Assembly: GCA_021826065.1 (NCBI GenBank)
Contig: JAKADY010000005.1
Span: 1 to 64,000 of the forward strand
Length of the DNA: 64,000 nucleotides
Direction of reading: 5' to 3'
Origin: Pseudomonadota bacterium
Lineage (GTDB): Bacteria; Pseudomonadota; Gammaproteobacteria; Burkholderiales; Thiobacillaceae
Under the pieces are notes generated by a model. It did no database searches, was not told where the DNA came from, and saw nothing but the letters and a program-made list of their open reading frames with translations. This document shows, piece after piece, positions 11,104-20,246 of this stretch (position 1 is its first letter; each line of letters begins with the position of its first letter). A program made the translations under genes and the position numbers.

Positions 11104-11460
11104 TCATACCCCCGCGTCCTTGACACACTTCTTGACGAAGCTCTCGCGCGCCGCCCCGTGCAGTTTCTTCTCGTCCGCGTTCGTCTCGCAACGGGCCTGC
11201 GCTGACGCCGCTTTGGGGTCGGCCTCGCATTTCTTGATGAAACTGTTGCGCGCCGCGCCGGAGAGCTTCTTGTTGTCGGCCAGGACAGTGCAGCTCGCCG
11301 TGCCACCGCCCCTGGCCTCGGCCTCGCACTTCTTCAGGAAACTCGTCTTGGCCGCGCCGGAGAGCTTCTTCTCCACGGCCTGCGCCTCGCAGTCCACGGC
11401 GGCGGCCTGCGTGGCGGCGAACGACAGGGCGGTCAGGGTGGCAAGGATCAGTTTGTGCAT
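11104..11460 (-). CDS. PsiF-repeat periplasmic protein with three repeats
   Basis: A 118-residue protein with a signal peptide (MHKLILATLTALSFAATQAAA) followed by three copies of a C-x(20)-C unit. The units are CEAQAVEKKLSGAAKTSFLKKC, CTVLADNKKLSGAARNSFIKKC and CETNADEKKLHGAARESFVKKC, each paired by flanking cysteines. This is the PsiF repeat, named from the E. coli phosphate-starvation-inducible PsiF; its biochemical role is unknown. The gene is a monocistronic unit converging on ubiB. Evenly spaced cysteines suggest three disulfide-closed helical hairpins in the periplasm. Confidence 0.88.
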   Translation of the reverse strand: MHKLILATLTALSFAATQAAAVDCEAQAVEKKLSGAAKTSFLKKCEAEARGGGTASCTVLADNKKLSGAARNSFIKKCEADPKAASAQARCETNADEKKLHGAARESFVKKCVKDAGV

Positions 11461-11553
11461 GCGGGGGGCTCCGTGACGGACAAAGGGAGTTTGCAGGGTT
11501 GGCCAAACACCCCGTGTTGGTCAGTGAAGCGGGTCACAGCGTGGGGTGTGGGA

Positions 11554-11627
11554 TGGAGGCGCGAGCCGGAATCGAACCGACGTCCACGGCTTTGCAGGCC
11601 GCTGCATAACCACTCTGCCATCGCGCC
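11554..11627 (-). tRNA. tRNA-Cys (GCA)
   Basis: The complementary strand folds as a complete cloverleaf: acceptor GGCGCGA/TCGCGCC, anticodon loop CCTGCAAAG with GCA, T-arm GGTTCGATTCC, discriminator U and an encoded CCA. It lies about 70 bp downstream of tRNA-Gly on the same strand, separated by a terminator-like hairpin. Confidence 0.97.
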
Positions 11628-11651
11628 TTGTTGGCTGCCATTATGCAGCCA

Positions 11652-11687
11652 CAAAAACGAAGGGGGAAAGCATGTGAGCTTTCCCCC
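11652..11687 (-). terminator. Rho-independent terminator between the two tRNA genes
   Basis: On the minus strand a perfect ten-base stem (GGGGGAAAGC/GCTTTCCCCC, six-base loop) is followed by TTCGTTTTTG. It would stop transcription after tRNA-Gly and before tRNA-Cys. A second small hairpin (TGGCTGC/GCAGCCA, 11632-11651) follows immediately before the tRNA-Cys gene. Confidence 0.75.
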
Positions 11688-11695
11688 GATGGGTC

Positions 11696-11771
11696 TGGAG
11701 CGGGAAACGAGTCTCGAACTCGCGACCTCAACCTTGGCAAGGTTGCGCTCTACCAACTGAGCTATTCCCGC
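11696..11771 (-). tRNA. tRNA-Gly (GCC)
   Basis: A 76-nt cloverleaf on the minus strand with acceptor GCGGGAA/TTCCCGC, D-arm AGCTCAGTTGGTAGAGC, anticodon loop CTTGCCAAG (GCC), T-arm GAGTTCGAGACTC and encoded CCA. Confidence 0.98.
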
Positions 11772-11785
11772 ATCGGAGCGTTGGA

Positions 11786-11813
11786 ATTTTATACAGCGTC
11801 ATCGATTTGTCAA
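11786..11813 (-). promoter_or_regulatory. Sigma70 promoter for tRNA-Gly
   Basis: On the minus strand a consensus -35 TTGACA (11808-11813) and -10 TAAAAT (11786-11791) are separated by 16 bases; the tRNA begins about 14 bases after the -10. The -35 hexamer is built from the last codons of pgsA (Leu-Thr), so the promoter overlaps that gene's 3' end. Confidence 0.7.
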
Positions 11814-12389
11814 CTCGTGCACGGTCTGCCCGCGCAGGTCGCGCCAGGCCTGTAACAGGTAGTGCAACATGGACCAGAGGGTGAGGAAGGCAGCGATGTC
11901 CAGCAGCCAGCGGCCAAGCCATTGCGCGCTCAGCGGGCCGATGGGGGCGTGATAGAGCAGCAGCAGGATGGCGGCCATCTGGGCGGTCGTCTTGAGTTTG
12001 CCAAAGAAGGAGACCGCCACGCTGTGCGAGCGCCCGACCTTGGCCATCCATTCGCGCAAGGCGGAGATGGCGATCTCACGGCCGATGATGACGAGCGAGG
12101 CGGCCACGCCGGCGCGGTCGAGGTCCACCAGGACGATCAGCGCCGCCGCCACCATGAGCTTGTCCGCCACGGGGTCGAGGAAGGCCCCGAAGGCCGAGGT
12201 CTGGTTGAGCCGGCGCGCCAGCCAGCCGTCCAGCCAGTCGGTGACCGCAGCCAGGGCGAAGATCCCTGTGGCGACGAGATTGAGCGACTGCGTCGGCAGC
12301 CAGCCGTCGGGCAGGTAGAACACCCCGACGAACAGCGGGATGAACGCGATACGCAACCAGGTCAGGAGGTTGGGCAGATTGAGCGGCAT
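11799..12389 (-). CDS. pgsA: CDP-diacylglycerol-glycerol-3-phosphate 3-phosphatidyltransferase PgsA
   Basis: A 196-residue inner-membrane enzyme that makes phosphatidylglycerol-phosphate. The CDP-alcohol phosphotransferase motif is complete: DWLDGWLARRLNQTSAFGAFLDPVADK, matching DGxxAR-x8-GxxxDxxxD. Several hydrophobic helices are visible (N-terminal LPNLLTWLRIAFIPLFVGVF and later segments). It lies 18 bp downstream of uvrC on the same strand, a conserved uvrC-pgsA pairing followed by tRNA genes, as in many proteobacteria. Confidence 0.95.
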   Translation of the reverse strand: MPLNLPNLLTWLRIAFIPLFVGVFYLPDGWLPTQSLNLVATGIFALAAVTDWLDGWLARRLNQTSAFGAFLDPVADKLMVAAALIVLVDLDRAGVAASLVIIGREIAISALREWMAKVGRSHSVAVSFFGKLKTTAQMAAILLLLYHAPIGPLSAQWLGRWLLDIAAFLTLWSMLHYLLQAWRDLRGQTVHELTNR

Positions 12390-12407
12390 GCGCGCAGTGT
12401 AGGGGCT

Positions 12408-14216
12408 TTAGTGCAGTTCGCGGTAGATGCGCTCGGCAAGTGCCCGACTGATGCCCTCGACCTGGGCGAGCTCCTCCACCCCGGCCGCCTTCAGCCCGCG
12501 CAAACCGCCGAAGGTCTGCAGCAGGCGCTGGCGGCGCTTGGGCCCGATGCCCTCGATCGCCTCCAGGGTGGACTGACTGCGGCGCTTGGCGCGGCGGGCG
12601 CGGTGGCCGGTGATGGCGAAACGGTGCGCCTCGTCGCGGATCTGCTGGATCAGGTGCAGGGCCGGATGATCGGGCGGCAGGCGTAGCGGCTCCCGCTCGT
12701 CGGGCAGGAAGAGCTGCTCCAGGCCGGGCTTGCGCGCCTCGCCCTTGGCCACGCCGATGATCGGCAGGTCGCCGAGCCCCAGCTCGCCGAGCACTGCCAG
12801 GGCCACGTTGAGCTGGCCGCGGCCACCGTCGATGAGCAACAGATCGGGCAGCCGGCCCTCGCCAGCCGCCAGCTTGCCATAACGGCGCGTGAGCGCCTCC
12901 TTGAGCGCGGCATAGTCGTCGCCGGGCGTGGGGTTGGCCACGTTGTAGCGGCGGTATTCCGAGGGCTGCAGGGCGCCGCGGTCGTAAACCACACAGGCGA
13001 CCACCGTGGCCTCGCCCTGGGTGTGACTGACGTCCAGGCATTCGATGCGCTCGATGCCCGACTCGCCCATGACCTCGTTGAGTGCCTCCAGGCGCGCCGC
13101 CTGACTGAGCCGTTGGCCTTCACGCGCGACCAGCGCCGCGCGCGCATTCTCTTCGGCGAGCCGCAGCCAGACCCGGCGCTCGCCGACGGGACGGCTGACG
13201 ACCTGCACCCGGTGCCCGGCCCGTTCCGCGAGCCAGCCCTCCAACCCTTCCACCTCGGCGGAGAGCACCAGCAGGGGTGGAACATCGTGCGCGGCGTAGT
13301 GTTGCGACACGAAGGCCTCCAGGACCTGGGCCGCGTCGGCGTGCTCGGCGTTGTCAGGGAAGAAGGCCTTACCGCCGAGCAGTCGCCCGGCGCGGATCAT
13401 GCTGAGCCAGACACAGGCCACGCCCCCTTCGACGACGGCGGCGATCACGTCGGCGTCGTGCTGCGAACGGCTCTCCACGAACTGCTTCTCGCGCACCCGC
13501 GCCAGGGCCTGGATCTGATCGCGGTAGACGGCCGCCGCCTCGTAGCGCAGCTCGGCCGCCGCCCGCTCCATCTGCGTAGTGAGCCGGTTGAGCACCTCGG
13601 CGTCCTTGCCGGCGAGGAACAGCGCGGCATCCTCGACATCGCGCGCATAGTCCTCGGGGCTCACCAGCCCCACGCAGGGCGCGCTGCAGCGGCGGATCTG
13701 ATGCAGCAGGCAGGGACGCGAGCGGTGTGCGAAGACGCTGTCCTCGCAGGTGCGCAGCCGGAACACCTTCTGCAGGATCTGGATCGCCTCGCGCACCGCG
13801 TGGGCGCTGGGATAAGGGCCGAAATAGCGGTGGCGGCGGTCGGTCGGGCCCCGGTAGAAGGCGATGCGCGGGTACTCGTGGCCGGTGAGGATGAGATAGG
13901 GGTAGGACTTGTCGTCGCGGAACAGGATGTTGTATCGCGGCGCCTGCGCCTTGATGAGGTTGTTCTCCAGCAGCAGGGCCTCGGACTCCGAACGCGTGAC
14001 GGTGACCTGGATGTCGCGGATACGCGAGACCATGTGTTGGATGCGCGGCGAGAGATTACCCTTGTGGAAATAGCTGGACACGCGCTTCTTCAGGTCGCGC
14101 GCCTTGCCCACATAGAGCAGCTCGCCCCCCTCGCCGAGCATGCGGTAGACGCCCGGCAGATTGGGCAGACTGGCCAGTATGGGTTGAGGGTCGAAGTCTT
14201 TGGTCAAATTGCTCAT
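12408..14216 (-). CDS. uvrC: Excinuclease ABC subunit C
   Basis: A 602-residue nuclease of nucleotide excision repair that makes both incisions around a lesion. It has an N-terminal GIY-YIG domain ([23 protein letters not shown]), a UvrB-binding UVR motif near [22 protein letters not shown], a central RNase H-like domain ([35 protein letters not shown]) and a C-terminal tandem HhH ([19 protein letters not shown]). The ATG at 14216 is preferred over an in-frame TTG two codons upstream. The 184-bp gap upstream (to 14406) is shared with the divergent TPR gene; no consensus promoter stands out there. Confidence 0.96.
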   Translation of the reverse strand: MSNLTKDFDPQPILASLPNLPGVYRMLGEGGELLYVGKARDLKKRVSSYFHKGNLSPRIQHMVSRIRDIQVTVTRSESEALLLENNLIKAQAPRYNILFRDDKSYPYLILTGHEYPRIAFYRGPTDRRHRYFGPYPSAHAVREAIQILQKVFRLRTCEDSVFAHRSRPCLLHQIRRCSAPCVGLVSPEDYARDVEDAALFLAGKDAEVLNRLTTQMERAAAELRYEAAAVYRDQIQALARVREKQFVESRSQHDADVIAAVVEGGVACVWLSMIRAGRLLGGKAFFPDNAEHADAAQVLEAFVSQHYAAHDVPPLLVLSAEVEGLEGWLAERAGHRVQVVSRPVGERRVWLRLAEENARAALVAREGQRLSQAARLEALNEVMGESGIERIECLDVSHTQGEATVVACVVYDRGALQPSEYRRYNVANPTPGDDYAALKEALTRRYGKLAAGEGRLPDLLLIDGGRGQLNVALAVLGELGLGDLPIIGVAKGEARKPGLEQLFLPDEREPLRLPPDHPALHLIQQIRDEAHRFAITGHRARRAKRRSQSTLEAIEGIGPKRRQRLLQTFGGLRGLKAAGVEELAQVEGISRALAERIYRELH

Positions 14217-14406
14217 ATGCAAAGGCTACCGGAATTCGCACACGGGAAGAATGTCAGCGACTCGCCGCGGAGGAAGACCTGGCGTGACATCATCCTGGTC
14301 ACCGCAACGAAGTTTTCGCCTGGAGAGTGCAGAGCGCCTGGGACCCCGAGCCCACCCATGCGTCGTTCGATTAACATAGCGTCGCCTATCCTCCCCCAAC
14401 CGTCCC

Positions 14407-17241
14407 ATGACCGATCCCCTGCTCGACCTCGAACCCGAAGCGCCGCGGCCGCGCTTCACCCGCACACACGTCGTCCTGCTGGCGGTGGCACTTGTGGTGG
14501 TGGCCGGCGCCTGGGGGGCGTACCACGTCCTCACCCACAAGGACACCGGCGATTACCTGCGTGAGGCGGAGACGGCCCTCGCACGCGGTGACCCGAAGGC
14601 GGCGGCGATTGCGCTGAAGAACGTCCTGCAGATCGAACCCGACAACGCCCAGGCGCGCTACCAGCTCGGCCGGCTTTATGTGGAGGTGGAGGACTACCTC
14701 GCCGCCGAGAAGGCGCTCGAACGCGCCCAGGCCTTGAAGCACGCCGCAACCGATCTGCCCTTGCTCTTGGCGCGCACCTGGCTCGCACTGGGCCAGCCCG
14801 AGCGGGTGATCGAGGCGCTGCCGGTGGCAGCCGAGGCGAAGCCGTCGGATCAGGCGGCCCTGCACGCCCTGCGGGCACGGGCGCAGTGGATGAAAGGCGA
14901 GCGCGCCGCGGCGGAGGTCTCGCTCGCCGCCGCCGAGGCCCTGCAGCCGGAGGCGGTGGAGCTGCTGCTCACCCGAGCCCTGATGGCGGCGGCCGAGGGC
15001 GAGCGCGACGCGGCACTGGCCTGGGTCGAGCGGGCCCTCAAGCAGGACGGCCGCCGTGCCGAACTGTGGCTATTGAAGGGCGATCTGCTGCGGCAGGGCG
15101 GACAGCGCGCGCAGGCCCAGGCCGCCTATCGCCAGGTGCTCGCGCTCAAGCCCGAGGACGTTCCGGCGCGGGTCGCCTTGGCGCTCAGCCTCCTGGAGGC
15201 AGATGCCGTCGCGCCCGCGGCCGGGGTGCTGCAGGAGGCGGCCCGGCTGTCCCCGAACCATGTCATGGTGCGCTATCTACAGGCGCTGATCGACTTTCGC
15301 AGCGGCAAGCTGGCCGAGGCGCAGAGCAAGCTCCAGCAGGTGCTGAAGCTCGACCCGGAGTTCCTGCCGGGACACCTGCTCACCGGCGCGGTCAATCTCG
15401 CCCTGGGCAACCGCGACACCGCCGTCAGCCACCTGCAGCGCGTGGTGGACCGGGCACCGCGGCACCCGCAGGCGCGCCGGCTGCTCGCTGCGGCCCTGGC
15501 GCAAGGTGGCGAGCTCGCTGCGGCGGAACGCCTGATCGCCGAGTTGAAGGACGACGATGACCTCATCACCCTGGCCCTCAAGGGTGAGATCGCCCAGCGG
15601 CGCGGCCACCCCCAGCAGGCGCGCGAGTACCTGGAACGGGCGAGCGCCCTGGCGCCGGACAATCCGGACCTGCTCATGCAGCTGGCGCAAAGCCGCATGG
15701 CCGCGGGCGACCGCGAGGGCGCCGTGGCGGCCCTGGAGCGGGCAGCAACGCTGGAACGCGACTCGACCCGGCCGGAGGTGCTGCTGGTGCAGACCCACCT
15801 TCGAGATGGTCGAATCGACGCCGCCATGGCGGTGATCGACCGCCTGCAGCGCGAGCGCCCAGGCGACCCGCTGCCGCACAACCTGCGCGGCATCGCGCTG
15901 ATGGCCAAACAGGACGTGAAACAGGCGAGAGCGAGCTTCACCGAGGCGCTCCGGCAGGACCCGGCCTTCCTGCCCGCTGCCGCCAACCTGGCGCGGCTGG
16001 ACCTGATGGACAAGGACACTAAGGCGGCACGCGGCCGCTTCGAGGCGGTGCTGGCCAAGGACCCCGGCAACAGCCGGGCGCGCATCGCCCTGGCAGAGCT
16101 GGCGCTGGCCGAACGCGACGAACGCGCCTTCCTCGACCAGCTGGCGCTGGCGAAGCAGGCCAATGCCAGGGACCCGGCCGCCTATGCCCTGCTCGCCCGG
16201 CACTGGCTGCGCAAAGGGGATGCCGCGCGCGCCCTGACCGAGGCGCGGGCCGGACTCGATGCCACGGGCCGTGGCGAGTTCCACGAGCTGATCGGCCAGG
16301 CCCACCTGCTCAACCGTGACACGGTGGCCGCGGCCAGCGCCCTCGCCAAGTGGGTGGAGGCGAGCCCCGACAACCCCCGCGCGCATTACCAGCTCGCCGA
16401 GGCCCAGCACCTGAACAAGGCGAACCATGAGGCGATCCGCAGCCTGGACCGGGCCCTCGCCCTGGCCCCCGACTTCGCCGAGGCCCTGGGCGCGAAGGCC
16501 ACCCTGCTGGCCGAGACCGGCCGCGGCGCCGAGGGGCTCAAGCTCGCCGCCGATCTGCAGCGCAAGCAACCGAAGTCGCCGGCCGGGTACGTGGCCGAGG
16601 CGGAGATCCTGGCCAAGTCTGGCCGTTTCACCGAGGCGGCCACGGTGTTCGCCCGCGCGGCGGAGGTGGCGGGGAGCGGCCGGCTGGCGCTACGCGCGCT
16701 GGAGGCCTGGCAGCGTGCCAACCAGGCGGCGCAGGGCATCGCCTGGCTGGAAGATTGGCTGGTGAAGCGGCCCGACGACGTGCCTGTGCGCCACGGCCTC
16801 GCCCTCGCCCTCATACAGGCCGGCAGGCTCAAGGAGGCGGCCGGCCACTACGAGCGGCTCTATCAGGCCCAGCCGCGCAACGCGGTGGTGGCCAACAACC
16901 TGGCCTGGCTCTATGGCGAGCTCAAGGACCCGCGTGCGCTCAAGACCGCCGAGCAGGCCTATGCCCTGAGCCCGGACGATCCCTCCGTGCTCGACACCCT
17001 GGGCTGGCTGCTGGTCAATTCAGGCGAGGTGCAACGCGGCCGCGGCCTGCTCGAAAAGGCCGCGCGACTGGCGCCGGACGCGCCAGCGATCCAGTACCAC
17101 CATGCCGCGGCCCTGGCCCGTGCCGGAGACACGCGTGCGGCCCTGGCGGGGCTGGAGCGGCTGCTCAACGGCGGCGCCGACTTCCGGGAGAAGGCGGCCG
17201 CCATCAAGCTGCACGAGGAACTCAAGGGGCACGCGCGCTGA
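14407..17241 (+). CDS. Large membrane-anchored TPR protein, PrsT-like
   Basis: A 944-residue protein with a cytoplasmic N-terminus, a single TM helix at about 21-41 (VVLLAVALVVVAGAWGAYHVL), then about 20 tandem tetratricopeptide repeats running to the C-terminus. The first repeats (ALARGDPKAAAIALKNVLQIEPDNAQARYQLGRLY) resemble PrsT, the TPR lipoprotein of PEP-CTERM/exosortase systems. PrsT usually has a lipobox; this one has an uncleaved anchor instead, and no exosortase gene is in the window. It probably scaffolds envelope or polysaccharide-export proteins in the periplasm. Family name is tentative; TPR content is certain. Confidence 0.75.
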   Translation: MTDPLLDLEPEAPRPRFTRTHVVLLAVALVVVAGAWGAYHVLTHKDTGDYLREAETALARGDPKAAAIALKNVLQIEPDNAQARYQLGRLYVEVEDYLAAEKALERAQALKHAATDLPLLLARTWLALGQPERVIEALPVAAEAKPSDQAALHALRARAQWMKGERAAAEVSLAAAEALQPEAVELLLTRALMAAAEGERDAALAWVERALKQDGRRAELWLLKGDLLRQGGQRAQAQAAYRQVLALKPEDVPARVALALSLLEADAVAPAAGVLQEAARLSPNHVMVRYLQALIDFRSGKLAEAQSKLQQVLKLDPEFLPGHLLTGAVNLALGNRDTAVSHLQRVVDRAPRHPQARRLLAAALAQGGELAAAERLIAELKDDDDLITLALKGEIAQRRGHPQQAREYLERASALAPDNPDLLMQLAQSRMAAGDREGAVAALERAATLERDSTRPEVLLVQTHLRDGRIDAAMAVIDRLQRERPGDPLPHNLRGIALMAKQDVKQARASFTEALRQDPAFLPAAANLARLDLMDKDTKAARGRFEAVLAKDPGNSRARIALAELALAERDERAFLDQLALAKQANARDPAAYALLARHWLRKGDAARALTEARAGLDATGRGEFHELIGQAHLLNRDTVAAASALAKWVEASPDNPRAHYQLAEAQHLNKANHEAIRSLDRALALAPDFAEALGAKATLLAETGRGAEGLKLAADLQRKQPKSPAGYVAEAEILAKSGRFTEAATVFARAAEVAGSGRLALRALEAWQRANQAAQGIAWLEDWLVKRPDDVPVRHGLALALIQAGRLKEAAGHYERLYQAQPRNAVVANNLAWLYGELKDPRALKTAEQAYALSPDDPSVLDTLGWLLVNSGEVQRGRGLLEKAARLAPDAPAIQYHHAAALARAGDTRAALAGLERLLNGGADFREKAAAIKLHEELKGHAR

Positions 17242-17325
17242 AGCCGCGCCGGGGCCTCGCAGCACGGCCGATCCCGTCTGTGCGGCGCGCTCACCGACGC
17301 CGCCCGGTGGACATTGAGGGATAAT

Positions 17326-17561
17326 CCTAAAAACCGCAGTTGACCGCTCTTATGGCTTCGTAACAGCTCGATGATGCAAGAGATTTTGCCTCCGGTCATC
17401 CGCTCCCAGAGGGTGAACACGCGAACCGCCCGCCTTCGGTCTTGTACGCCCGTCTGGCTGCGTTGCTCCTCCTTGCAGGCAGCCCACCCTGCGGCGTCGT
17501 CGCGCCTTGCCAGCCGGTCGTACAAGCCCGCTTTCGGGCGCGTTCAACTGCGGTTTTTAGG
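17326..17561 (+). mobile_element. MITE-like element, copy 1 (236 bp)
   Basis: Bounded by perfect 18-bp inverted repeats, CCTAAAAACCGCAGTTGA at the left and its complement at the right. It is flanked by a 5-bp direct repeat ATAAT (17321-17325 and 17562-17566), the expected target duplication. It encodes no protein with a recognisable domain. Inside, CTTGTACG (17441-17448) pairs with CGTACAAG (17519-17526). A second copy in reverse orientation lies at 21582-21816. It fills most of the 353-bp gap between the TPR gene and purC. A non-autonomous transposon mobilised by a transposase elsewhere is inferred; the parent is not recognised. Confidence 0.85.
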
Positions 17562-17594
17562 ATAATCGGGGCTGCCTCCAGCGCGGATGAGACC

Positions 17595-18482
17595 ATGCCC
17601 GACACCCTCTACGAATCGACCCTCCGCTCCCTGCCGCTCATCCACCGCGGCAAGGTGCGCGACCTCTATGCCGTCGACGACCGGCGGCTGCTCATCGTCA
17701 CCACCGACCGACTCTCCGCCTTCGACGTGGTCCTGCCCACGCCCATCCCGGGCAAGGGGCGGGTGCTCACGGCGGTGTCGAATTTCTGGTTTAACCGGCT
17801 CGCCCACATCCTGCCCAATCACCTGACCGGGGACGCCGCCGAGGACGTGGTGGCGCCGGATGAGCGCGAGCAGGTGGCCGGGCGCGCAGTGGTGGTCTGG
17901 CGCCTCAAGGCCCTGCCGGTGGAGGCCATCGTGCGCGGCTATCTGGTGGGCTCGGGCTGGAAGGACTACCAGGCCACGGGCCGCGTCTGCGGCATCCCCT
18001 TGCCGTCGGGGTTGCGGCTCGCCGAACGGCTGCCACAACCCATCTTCACCCCCTCGACCAAGGCAGCGGTGGGGGAACACGACGAGAACATCGATTTCGA
18101 GCACTGCGCAGCGCTCTTGGGCCCGGCGCTGGCGGGAGAGGTGCGCGACGCCGCCCTGGCCCTGTACAGCGAGGCGGCGGCCTACGCGGCCGGGCGCGGC
18201 ATCCTGATCGCCGACACCAAGTTCGAGTTCGGCCTGGACGCGGACGGGCGGCTCACCCTCATCGACGAGGCGCTCACCCCCGACTCCTCACGCTTCTGGC
18301 CGGCGGATGCCTACCGGGTGGGTGAGAACCCGCCCAGTTTCGACAAGCAATACGTACGCGACTGGCTGGAGGCGAGCGGCTGGGACAAACGTCCGCCGGG
18401 GCCCGCTCTGCCGGACGAGGTCGTGCGCAAGACGGCGGAGAAATACCAGGAAGCGCTGACCCGGCTCGTCGGGACAGCGTAG
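17595..18482 (+). CDS. purC: Phosphoribosylaminoimidazole-succinocarboxamide synthase
   Basis: A 295-residue SAICAR synthetase of de novo purine synthesis. It starts [29 protein letters not shown], with the conserved GKVRDLY motif. It shows [43 protein letters not shown] and [13 protein letters not shown], all SAICAR synthetase signatures. The start is set at this ATG; the reading frame extends upstream into the mobile element but that part is not family sequence. The promoter must lie in or next to the element, only 28 bp upstream, so the insertion may affect purC expression. Confidence 0.96.
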   Translation: MPDTLYESTLRSLPLIHRGKVRDLYAVDDRRLLIVTTDRLSAFDVVLPTPIPGKGRVLTAVSNFWFNRLAHILPNHLTGDAAEDVVAPDEREQVAGRAVVVWRLKALPVEAIVRGYLVGSGWKDYQATGRVCGIPLPSGLRLAERLPQPIFTPSTKAAVGEHDENIDFEHCAALLGPALAGEVRDAALALYSEAAAYAAGRGILIADTKFEFGLDADGRLTLIDEALTPDSSRFWPADAYRVGENPPSFDKQYVRDWLEASGWDKRPPGPALPDEVVRKTAEKYQEALTRLVGTA

Positions 18483-18502
18483 GGCGGCAATCTTTTGCCG
18501 CC
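18483..18502. repeat. Hairpin after purC
   Basis: GGCGGCAA/TTGCCGCC stem with a TCTT loop immediately after the purC stop. No T-tract follows on the plus strand; on the minus strand it lies downstream of hemE. It could act as a bidirectional transcript end or simply be part of the adjacent REP-like repeat. Confidence 0.45.
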
Positions 18503-18527
18503 ATCACGCTCGTTAGAACATGCGGGT

Positions 18528-18547
18528 GTCGGCAAAGGATTGCCGAC
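18528..18547. repeat. REP-like palindrome, copy 1
   Basis: GTCGGCAA-AGGA-TTGCCGAC, a perfect eight-base stem with a four-base loop, between the 3' ends of purC and hemE. A 19/20 identical copy lies at 20869-20888, also downstream of a gene. This is the pattern of dispersed REP palindromes. Confidence 0.65.
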
Positions 18548-18566
18548 CTACAACGATACGAGGGTC

Positions 18567-19634
18567 TCAGGCCTTGTGATAGGCGCGACTCTCGCTCTTG
18601 ACCGTGTCCACCAGCACGCGCACGTTCTGCGGCGGGGTGAACTGGGAGATGCCGTGGCCCAGGTTGAAGACGTGCCCGGGGCCGGGGCCGAAACTCGCCA
18701 GGATGGCGCGCGCCTCGGCGGCGACACGCTCGGGCGGTCCGAACAGCACGGCGGGGTCCATATTGCCCTGTAGCGCCACGCGGTCGCCCACACGGCGGCG
18801 CGCCTCGCCGATGTCGATGGCCCAGTCCAGGCCGACGGCGTCGCAGCCGCAGCCGGCGATGTGCTCCAGCCACAGACCGCCGCCCTTGGTGAAGACGATG
18901 CGCGGCACCACGCGGCCCTCGTTCTCGCGCTTGAGCCCCGCCATGATGCGGGCGATGTAGGGCAGCGAGAATTCCAGGTAGGCGGCCTGGGTGAGCATCC
19001 CGCCCCAGGAGTCGAACACCATCACCGCCTGGGCGCCGGACTCGATCTGGGCGTTCAGGTAATCGGTCACCGCGCGGGTGTTGACCTCCAGGATGTGGTG
19101 CAGCAGGTCGGGGCGGCTGTAGAGCAGGGTCTTGAGCTTGAGGTACTGGTCGCTGCCCTCACCCTCGACCATGTAGCAGGCGAGCGTGAAGGGGCTGCCC
19201 GAGAAGCCGATCAGCGGCACCGAACCGTCCAGCGCCCGGCGGATCTCGGCGACCGCATCGAGGACATAGCGCAGGTGGTCGTAGGGATCGGGAGCGGTGA
19301 GGTCACGGATTTCCCACTCCTCGCGCAGCGGCCGCTCGAACTTGGGCCCCTCGCCCGGCGCGAAGTACAGGCCCAGGCCCATGGCGTCGGGGATGGTGAG
19401 GATGTCGGAGAAGAGGATGGCCGCGTCCAGGTCGTAGCGGGCGAGCGGCTGCAGGGTCACCTCGGTGGCGAGATTGGGGCTCTTGCACAGGGTGAGGAAA
19501 TCCTGGGCGCGCTCGCGCGTGGCGCAGTATTCGGGCAGGTAACGGCCGGCCTGACGCATGAGCCAGATCGGGGTGTATTCGGTGGGCTGGCGTAGCAGCG
19601 CACGCAGCAGGGTGTCGTTACGCAGTGGGCGCAT
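18567..19634 (-). CDS. hemE: Uroporphyrinogen decarboxylase
   Basis: A 355-residue cytosolic enzyme that decarboxylates uroporphyrinogen III to coproporphyrinogen III in haem synthesis. Signatures are [16 protein letters not shown] near the N-terminus, [20 protein letters not shown] carrying the catalytic aspartate, and [16 protein letters not shown]. Full normal length. It is convergent with purC and divergent from nothing close; a small membrane protein gene follows upstream on the same strand. Confidence 0.97.
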   Translation of the reverse strand: MRPLRNDTLLRALLRQPTEYTPIWLMRQAGRYLPEYCATRERAQDFLTLCKSPNLATEVTLQPLARYDLDAAILFSDILTIPDAMGLGLYFAPGEGPKFERPLREEWEIRDLTAPDPYDHLRYVLDAVAEIRRALDGSVPLIGFSGSPFTLACYMVEGEGSDQYLKLKTLLYSRPDLLHHILEVNTRAVTDYLNAQIESGAQAVMVFDSWGGMLTQAAYLEFSLPYIARIMAGLKRENEGRVVPRIVFTKGGGLWLEHIAGCGCDAVGLDWAIDIGEARRRVGDRVALQGNMDPAVLFGPPERVAAEARAILASFGPGPGHVFNLGHGISQFTPPQNVRVLVDTVKSESRAYHKA

Positions 19635-19677
19635 GCGGCGGTCCGGTTGTCGTCAGCTCGGATTATAGAGGGCTCGG

Positions 19678-19962
19678 TCAGGTCGCGAACAGGCGCTTGA
19701 GATAGGCCAAGGCGAGCCATAGCCATAGCAGGACGAAGAAGGTCACATAGGGCACGTGCCGATCGATCACGGCCGCCGGCAGGAGGGTGCGCACGATGCG
19801 GATGGCCGGCCGGGTGATGACCTGGAAGATGCGGTAGACGAAGTTCTCTTCGCGCCGGCGCCCGGCCAGCAGCCCGACGATGCCCTGGCCGAGTAGACTT
19901 AGGCCGGCGACCTCGACCAGGGCGCGCAAGAGGGTGAGGAGCAGGAGCAGGGGGTCTTGCAT
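19678..19962 (-). CDS. Small membrane protein, unknown function
   Basis: A 94-residue protein with two hydrophobic segments, one N-terminal (LLLLLTLLRALVEVAGLSLLGQGIVGLL) and one C-terminal (VPYVTFFVLLWLWLALAYL). Between them is a basic stretch GRRREENFVYRIFQVITRPAIRIVR. The loop-helix pattern recalls half of a YggT module, but the similarity is too weak for a family call. The ATG at 19962 is chosen because upstream in-frame codons encode charged, non-conserved sequence. It lies 43 bp upstream of hemE on the same strand and may be co-transcribed with it. Confidence 0.7.
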   Translation of the reverse strand: MQDPLLLLLTLLRALVEVAGLSLLGQGIVGLLAGRRREENFVYRIFQVITRPAIRIVRTLLPAAVIDRHVPYVTFFVLLWLWLALAYLKRLFAT

Positions 19963-20067
19963 GACGATGACTCGTTTGAGTGGCGGATTGTATCCATTGC
20001 CTGCCCGCACGGCCCAGCGGAAAATCCCGCCGTTACCGTGAAAATCGGCGCAGCCGATCACGAAGTT

Positions 20068-20175
20068 CCCCTCTCCCGCCCTCACCCCCATCCCCTCACC
20101 CGCACGCGGGGGAGGGGAGCTTCGAGCGGCTCACGCCGGTGACCATGCTGGAGGGGGTGGGGGAGAGGGGCTAGA
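20068..20175. repeat. Polypyrimidine/polypurine inverted repeat
   Basis: A plus-strand run of CCCCTCTCCC...CTCACCCCCATCCCCTCACC is mirrored about 60 bases later by GGAGGGGGTGGGGGAGAGGGG, with a GGGGGAGGGGAG block between. It is intergenic repeat of the kind scattered through proteobacterial genomes. The same CCCTCTCCC/GGGAGAGGGGCTGG core recurs inside gatB at 46835-46870. The rest of the 299-bp gap 19963-20261 holds only this repeat, the inverted repeat that follows, and a ribosome-binding site. Confidence 0.6.
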
Positions 20176-20183
20176 GGTGAGGG

Positions 20184-20246
20184 AACCGTTCATGGCCGGC
20201 AGGTGCGTTTTCATTGGTAGCGGCGGTTCATCGGCCATGAACGGTT
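20184..20246. repeat. 15-bp inverted repeat upstream of a TPR gene
   Basis: AACCGTTCATGGCCG (20184-20198) and its exact complement CGGCCATGAACGGTT (20232-20246) flank a 33-base loop, ending 15 bases before the start of the TPR gene. It could be a cruciform, an mRNA leader hairpin near the ribosome-binding site, or a repeat end. Confidence 0.6.

Noticed and set aside
13023-14564. 513-codon plus-strand frame across uvrC and into the TPR gene
   Set aside because: Overlaps two real genes and shows only antisense-type composition.
17442-17594. Upstream extension of the purC frame into the mobile element
   Set aside because: The extra codons are repeat sequence, not SAICAR synthetase; the family N-terminus begins at 17595.
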